From the NCBI GenBank assembly GCA_017535315.1, contig JAFXUD010000062.1:62001-126000 (forward strand): 64,000 nucleotides of DNA, given 5' to 3'. The DNA comes from Victivallales bacterium. GTDB lineage: Bacteria > Verrucomicrobiota > Lentisphaeria > Oligosphaerales > Oligosphaeraceae. The notes under the pieces were generated by a model. The model saw only the letters and a program-made list of their open reading frames with translations, did not search any database and was not told where the DNA came from. Position 1 is the first letter of the stretch, and the number at the start of each line of letters is the position of its first letter. The position numbers and the translations under genes were made by a program. Below, one piece after another: positions 62,468 to 64,000 of this stretch.

Positions 62468-63307
62468 CTAAAAAGCCAACAGCACGACAGCACCTACGCC
62501 GCTTGCCATCGCCAGAATCTTACGCATATCGCATTTTTCCTTCAGGAAGATGACACTCAGGATGAAAGTGAGAATGAAACTCATCTGGGCAATGGGAAGC
62601 ACACGGCTGGCGTTTCCCAACTTCAGGGAGCCCGCCATGCCAAAAACGATACCGCCGACCAACACCCCAGAGATGGCGCTGTACTTGTATATGGCAGGAT
62701 CTTTCAGCCATTTCAGACTACGCTCACGGAAAATGGAATACAAGAATCCCCCGACAATCCACATCATGCAGTTAATCATCACGACGGTGTTTTTGTCCGC
62801 CCCATGTTCAAAGCCATATCGATAGGAGAGGCCCATGATGGAGCGAAGCACTGCCGCCAGCACCGCAAGTCCAAAACCTAGGCGGCTGAAGCCCACAACT
62901 GATGAATGCGGCAGAAACGCTATGATGGCAAAAAGGGCCAGCACAATGCCGCACCAATGCATCGGAGAAATCTGCTCACCCAGCAAAAAGTAGCCTCCCA
63001 ACACCACAAACACCATATTCATGCGATAAATCGTGGAGCACAGCCCTGCGCTTTGTACCCCCATCGCCTCGATAAGGAGGATATTTCCAGCCACCGACAT
63101 GAAACCAGAAACAATCCCCCAGAAAAGCGTCGTCCGAAAATTTTCTGTTGTGCAGGGGAAAAATAGCTGAGCTATCAGCCAGAAAAGCCCGACTAGGGCG
63201 ACAAAGCCTCCTCTAGAGCGCATTTTGTCCGCAAACAGCTTGAAAACAAAATCATTCAGGGCGGTCAGGAAAAGACTGAGCAGAGCAAATAGAATCGCAG
63301 TGGTCAT
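62468..63307 (-). CDS. EamA/DMT-superfamily transporter
   Basis: This 279-aa protein has about ten membrane segments in two five-helix halves, as expected for EamA drug/metabolite transporters. Typical words are FWGIVSGFMSVAGNILLIEA, YRMNMVFVVLGGYFLLGEQI, then HWCGIVLALFAIIAF, and in the second half VLPIAQMSFILTFILSVIFLKEK (written here as two words SFILTFILSV and IFLKEK). The substrate is unknown; the neighbours suggest a sugar, lipid-linked intermediate or amino acid. Confidence 0.88.
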   Translation of the reverse strand: MTTAILFALLSLFLTALNDFVFKLFADKMRSRGGFVALVGLFWLIAQLFFPCTTENFRTTLFWGIVSGFMSVAGNILLIEAMGVQSAGLCSTIYRMNMVFVVLGGYFLLGEQISPMHWCGIVLALFAIIAFLPHSSVVGFSRLGFGLAVLAAVLRSIMGLSYRYGFEHGADKNTVVMINCMMWIVGGFLYSIFRERSLKWLKDPAIYKYSAISGVLVGGIVFGMAGSLKLGNASRVLPIAQMSFILTFILSVIFLKEKCDMRKILAMASGVGAVVLLAF

Positions 63308-63325
63308 TTTCGGGAAAGGGATTTA

Positions 63326-63355
63326 CACCGCGCTTGAACGCGGTGTACAAGACAG
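63326..63355 (-). repeat. Head-plus-hairpin repeat, copy g
   Basis: Read on the minus strand: CTGTCTTGTAC followed by ACCGCG-TTCAAG-CGCGGT. It lies in the short gap before the transporter gene, next to a second small palindrome, GGCGCGCTTCGCGCG. Confidence 0.55.
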
Positions 63356-63405
63356 TTTTGGCGCGCTTCGCGCGTCTTAGTGGCAGGTTGCTTAGAGGCA
63401 GCCTG

Positions 63406-64000
63406 TTATTTCCCAGGGTCGTATTGTGCCCAGAGGCGTGCGTTTTCAGCGTCTTTCTGGAACATGGCGGTAGGCTTGCGGGCCTCGACATGGCCATCCA
63501 GCATGATCAGGTTAGTATTGCCAGCATGGAGGTCGCCGACCCCGCCATAGACTTTCCTGGCGAAATCCCACTTCGGAGTAGCTTCGTATGCTGAATAGAC
63601 CCATTGCTTCCAAACCGATAGAGTATCATCCTGGCCTTCCATGCGGCATGCTGCGTAGAAGGTTTTGGACGGAGTGATGTGGGTGTGGATGGGGGCACGG
63701 TTGACGCTGCCCGCCAGTTTGGTCTGGTAAGGCATGGCGTATGTCCAGTTGTAGGAGAAGCCAAAGTGTGTAGCAAATGTATAGGATGGCTTTGAAGGGC
63801 ATTTGAAGGCTTTCACATCCCCTACCAGAGGATAAAGATAGCTATACCACAAGCTGTCTGTGAATCCAGAGGGATTTCCCCAGGCGGTGGGTACACTCAT
63901 GGCTGTAGTTGTGCCTGGCACATAGTATTGTCCATATACAAGTGAATCATCGTTTTCCTGGACATAGAGCAGCAGACCCAGCCCCATTTGTTTGGCGTTG
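63406..64000 (-). CDS. Type II secretion/pilin-like protein with H-X9-DG motif (partial)
   Basis: Only the C-terminal 198 or so residues lie in the window; the gene continues past base 64000. NAKQMGLGLLLYVQENDDSL and, near the end, GDLHAGNTNLIMLDGHVEA identify the H-X9-DG class (His, nine residues, Asp-Gly). This class carries an N-terminal prepilin cleavage/methylation helix and is extremely abundant in Lentisphaerota, Verrucomicrobiota and Planctomycetota. These pseudopilins are exported and assembled at the inner membrane; individual roles are unknown. The prepilin leader itself must lie outside the window. Confidence 0.88.
   Translation of the reverse strand, partial: NAKQMGLGLLLYVQENDDSLVYGQYYVPGTTTAMSVPTAWGNPSGFTDSLWYSYLYPLVGDVKAFKCPSKPSYTFATHFGFSYNWTYAMPYQTKLAGSVNRAPIHTHITPSKTFYAACRMEGQDDTLSVWKQWVYSAYEATPKWDFARKVYGGVGDLHAGNTNLIMLDGHVEARKPTAMFQKDAENARLWAQYDPGK

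Overview
The window reads as a chromosomal segment of a Gram-negative PVC-group bacterium. A member of Lentisphaerota or Kiritimatiellota (Victivallis-like) fits best. The support is a type IV prepilin-like protein with the H-X9-DG C-terminal motif at the right edge, several large secreted glycoside-hydrolase-like proteins (DUF4091-like, DUF4838-like, LamG-like), a UDP-xylose synthase, and a fermentative ackA-pta pair. No rRNA, tRNA, CRISPR array, intact transposase or prophage was seen. The taxonomic call is inference from gene content.

Layout. 0.1-7.6 kb (+): RNase Y, an acyltransferase-like protein, then an amino-sugar salvage set (sugar nucleotidyltransferase, N-acetylhexosamine 1-kinase, ROK-family protein) and a small protein with a duplicated module. 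7.7-20.7 kb (+): a dense housekeeping block: rpsP, a KH-domain protein, trmD, rplS, rnhB, pcnB, a D-Ala-D-Ala carboxypeptidase, rpsA, grpE, dnaJ, a HEAT-repeat protein, icd and UDP-glucuronate decarboxylase. 20.9-22.1 kb: a Tat-exported Fe-S aldo/keto reductase. 22.2-23.8 kb: an AT-rich island with a DUF4143-type ATPase behind a leader full of inverted repeats. 23.8-29.5 kb (-): a six-hairpin glycosidase-like protein, pta, ackA and a nucleosidase. 29.7-33.6 kb (+): a PSP1 protein, an O-antigen ligase/polymerase-like membrane protein and a DUF374 acyltransferase. 33.6-37.7 kb (-): a membrane metallopeptidase-like protein and a GH2 beta-galactosidase. 37.8-41.0 kb: a xylose-isomerase-like protein that appears to have lost its active site, rsmI and a mutarotase-like protein. 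41.4-46.1 kb (+): 2-oxoacid dehydrogenase E1 alpha and beta, a PfkB kinase and an orphan helical protein. 46.2-59.7 kb: secreted polysaccharide-related proteins, including a tandem DUF4091-like duplication. 59.9-64 kb (-): leuA, a GT2 glycosyltransferase, an EamA transporter and the partial prepilin-like gene.

The most unusual content is between the genes. At least five kinds of short repeat recur: (1) a MITE-like element with inverted ends GAGGTAATTTC/GAAATTACCTC, in long and short forms; (2) degenerate 7-bp tandem arrays arranged as large inverted repeats, several of which supply the stop codon of the gene before them; (3) hairpins with a conserved head CCTGTYCTGTG and a variable stem; (4) a roughly 97-bp element framed by GGGTAG/CTACCC that is similar in structure at two loci; (5) 9-bp and 21-bp GC-rich tandem arrays. 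Five + strand promoters share a TTG-type -35, exactly 16 bp of spacer and a TATATTA-type -10. A pair of 18-bp palindromes 40 bp apart precedes the E1 alpha/beta operon, next to what looks like an IS3-family remnant.
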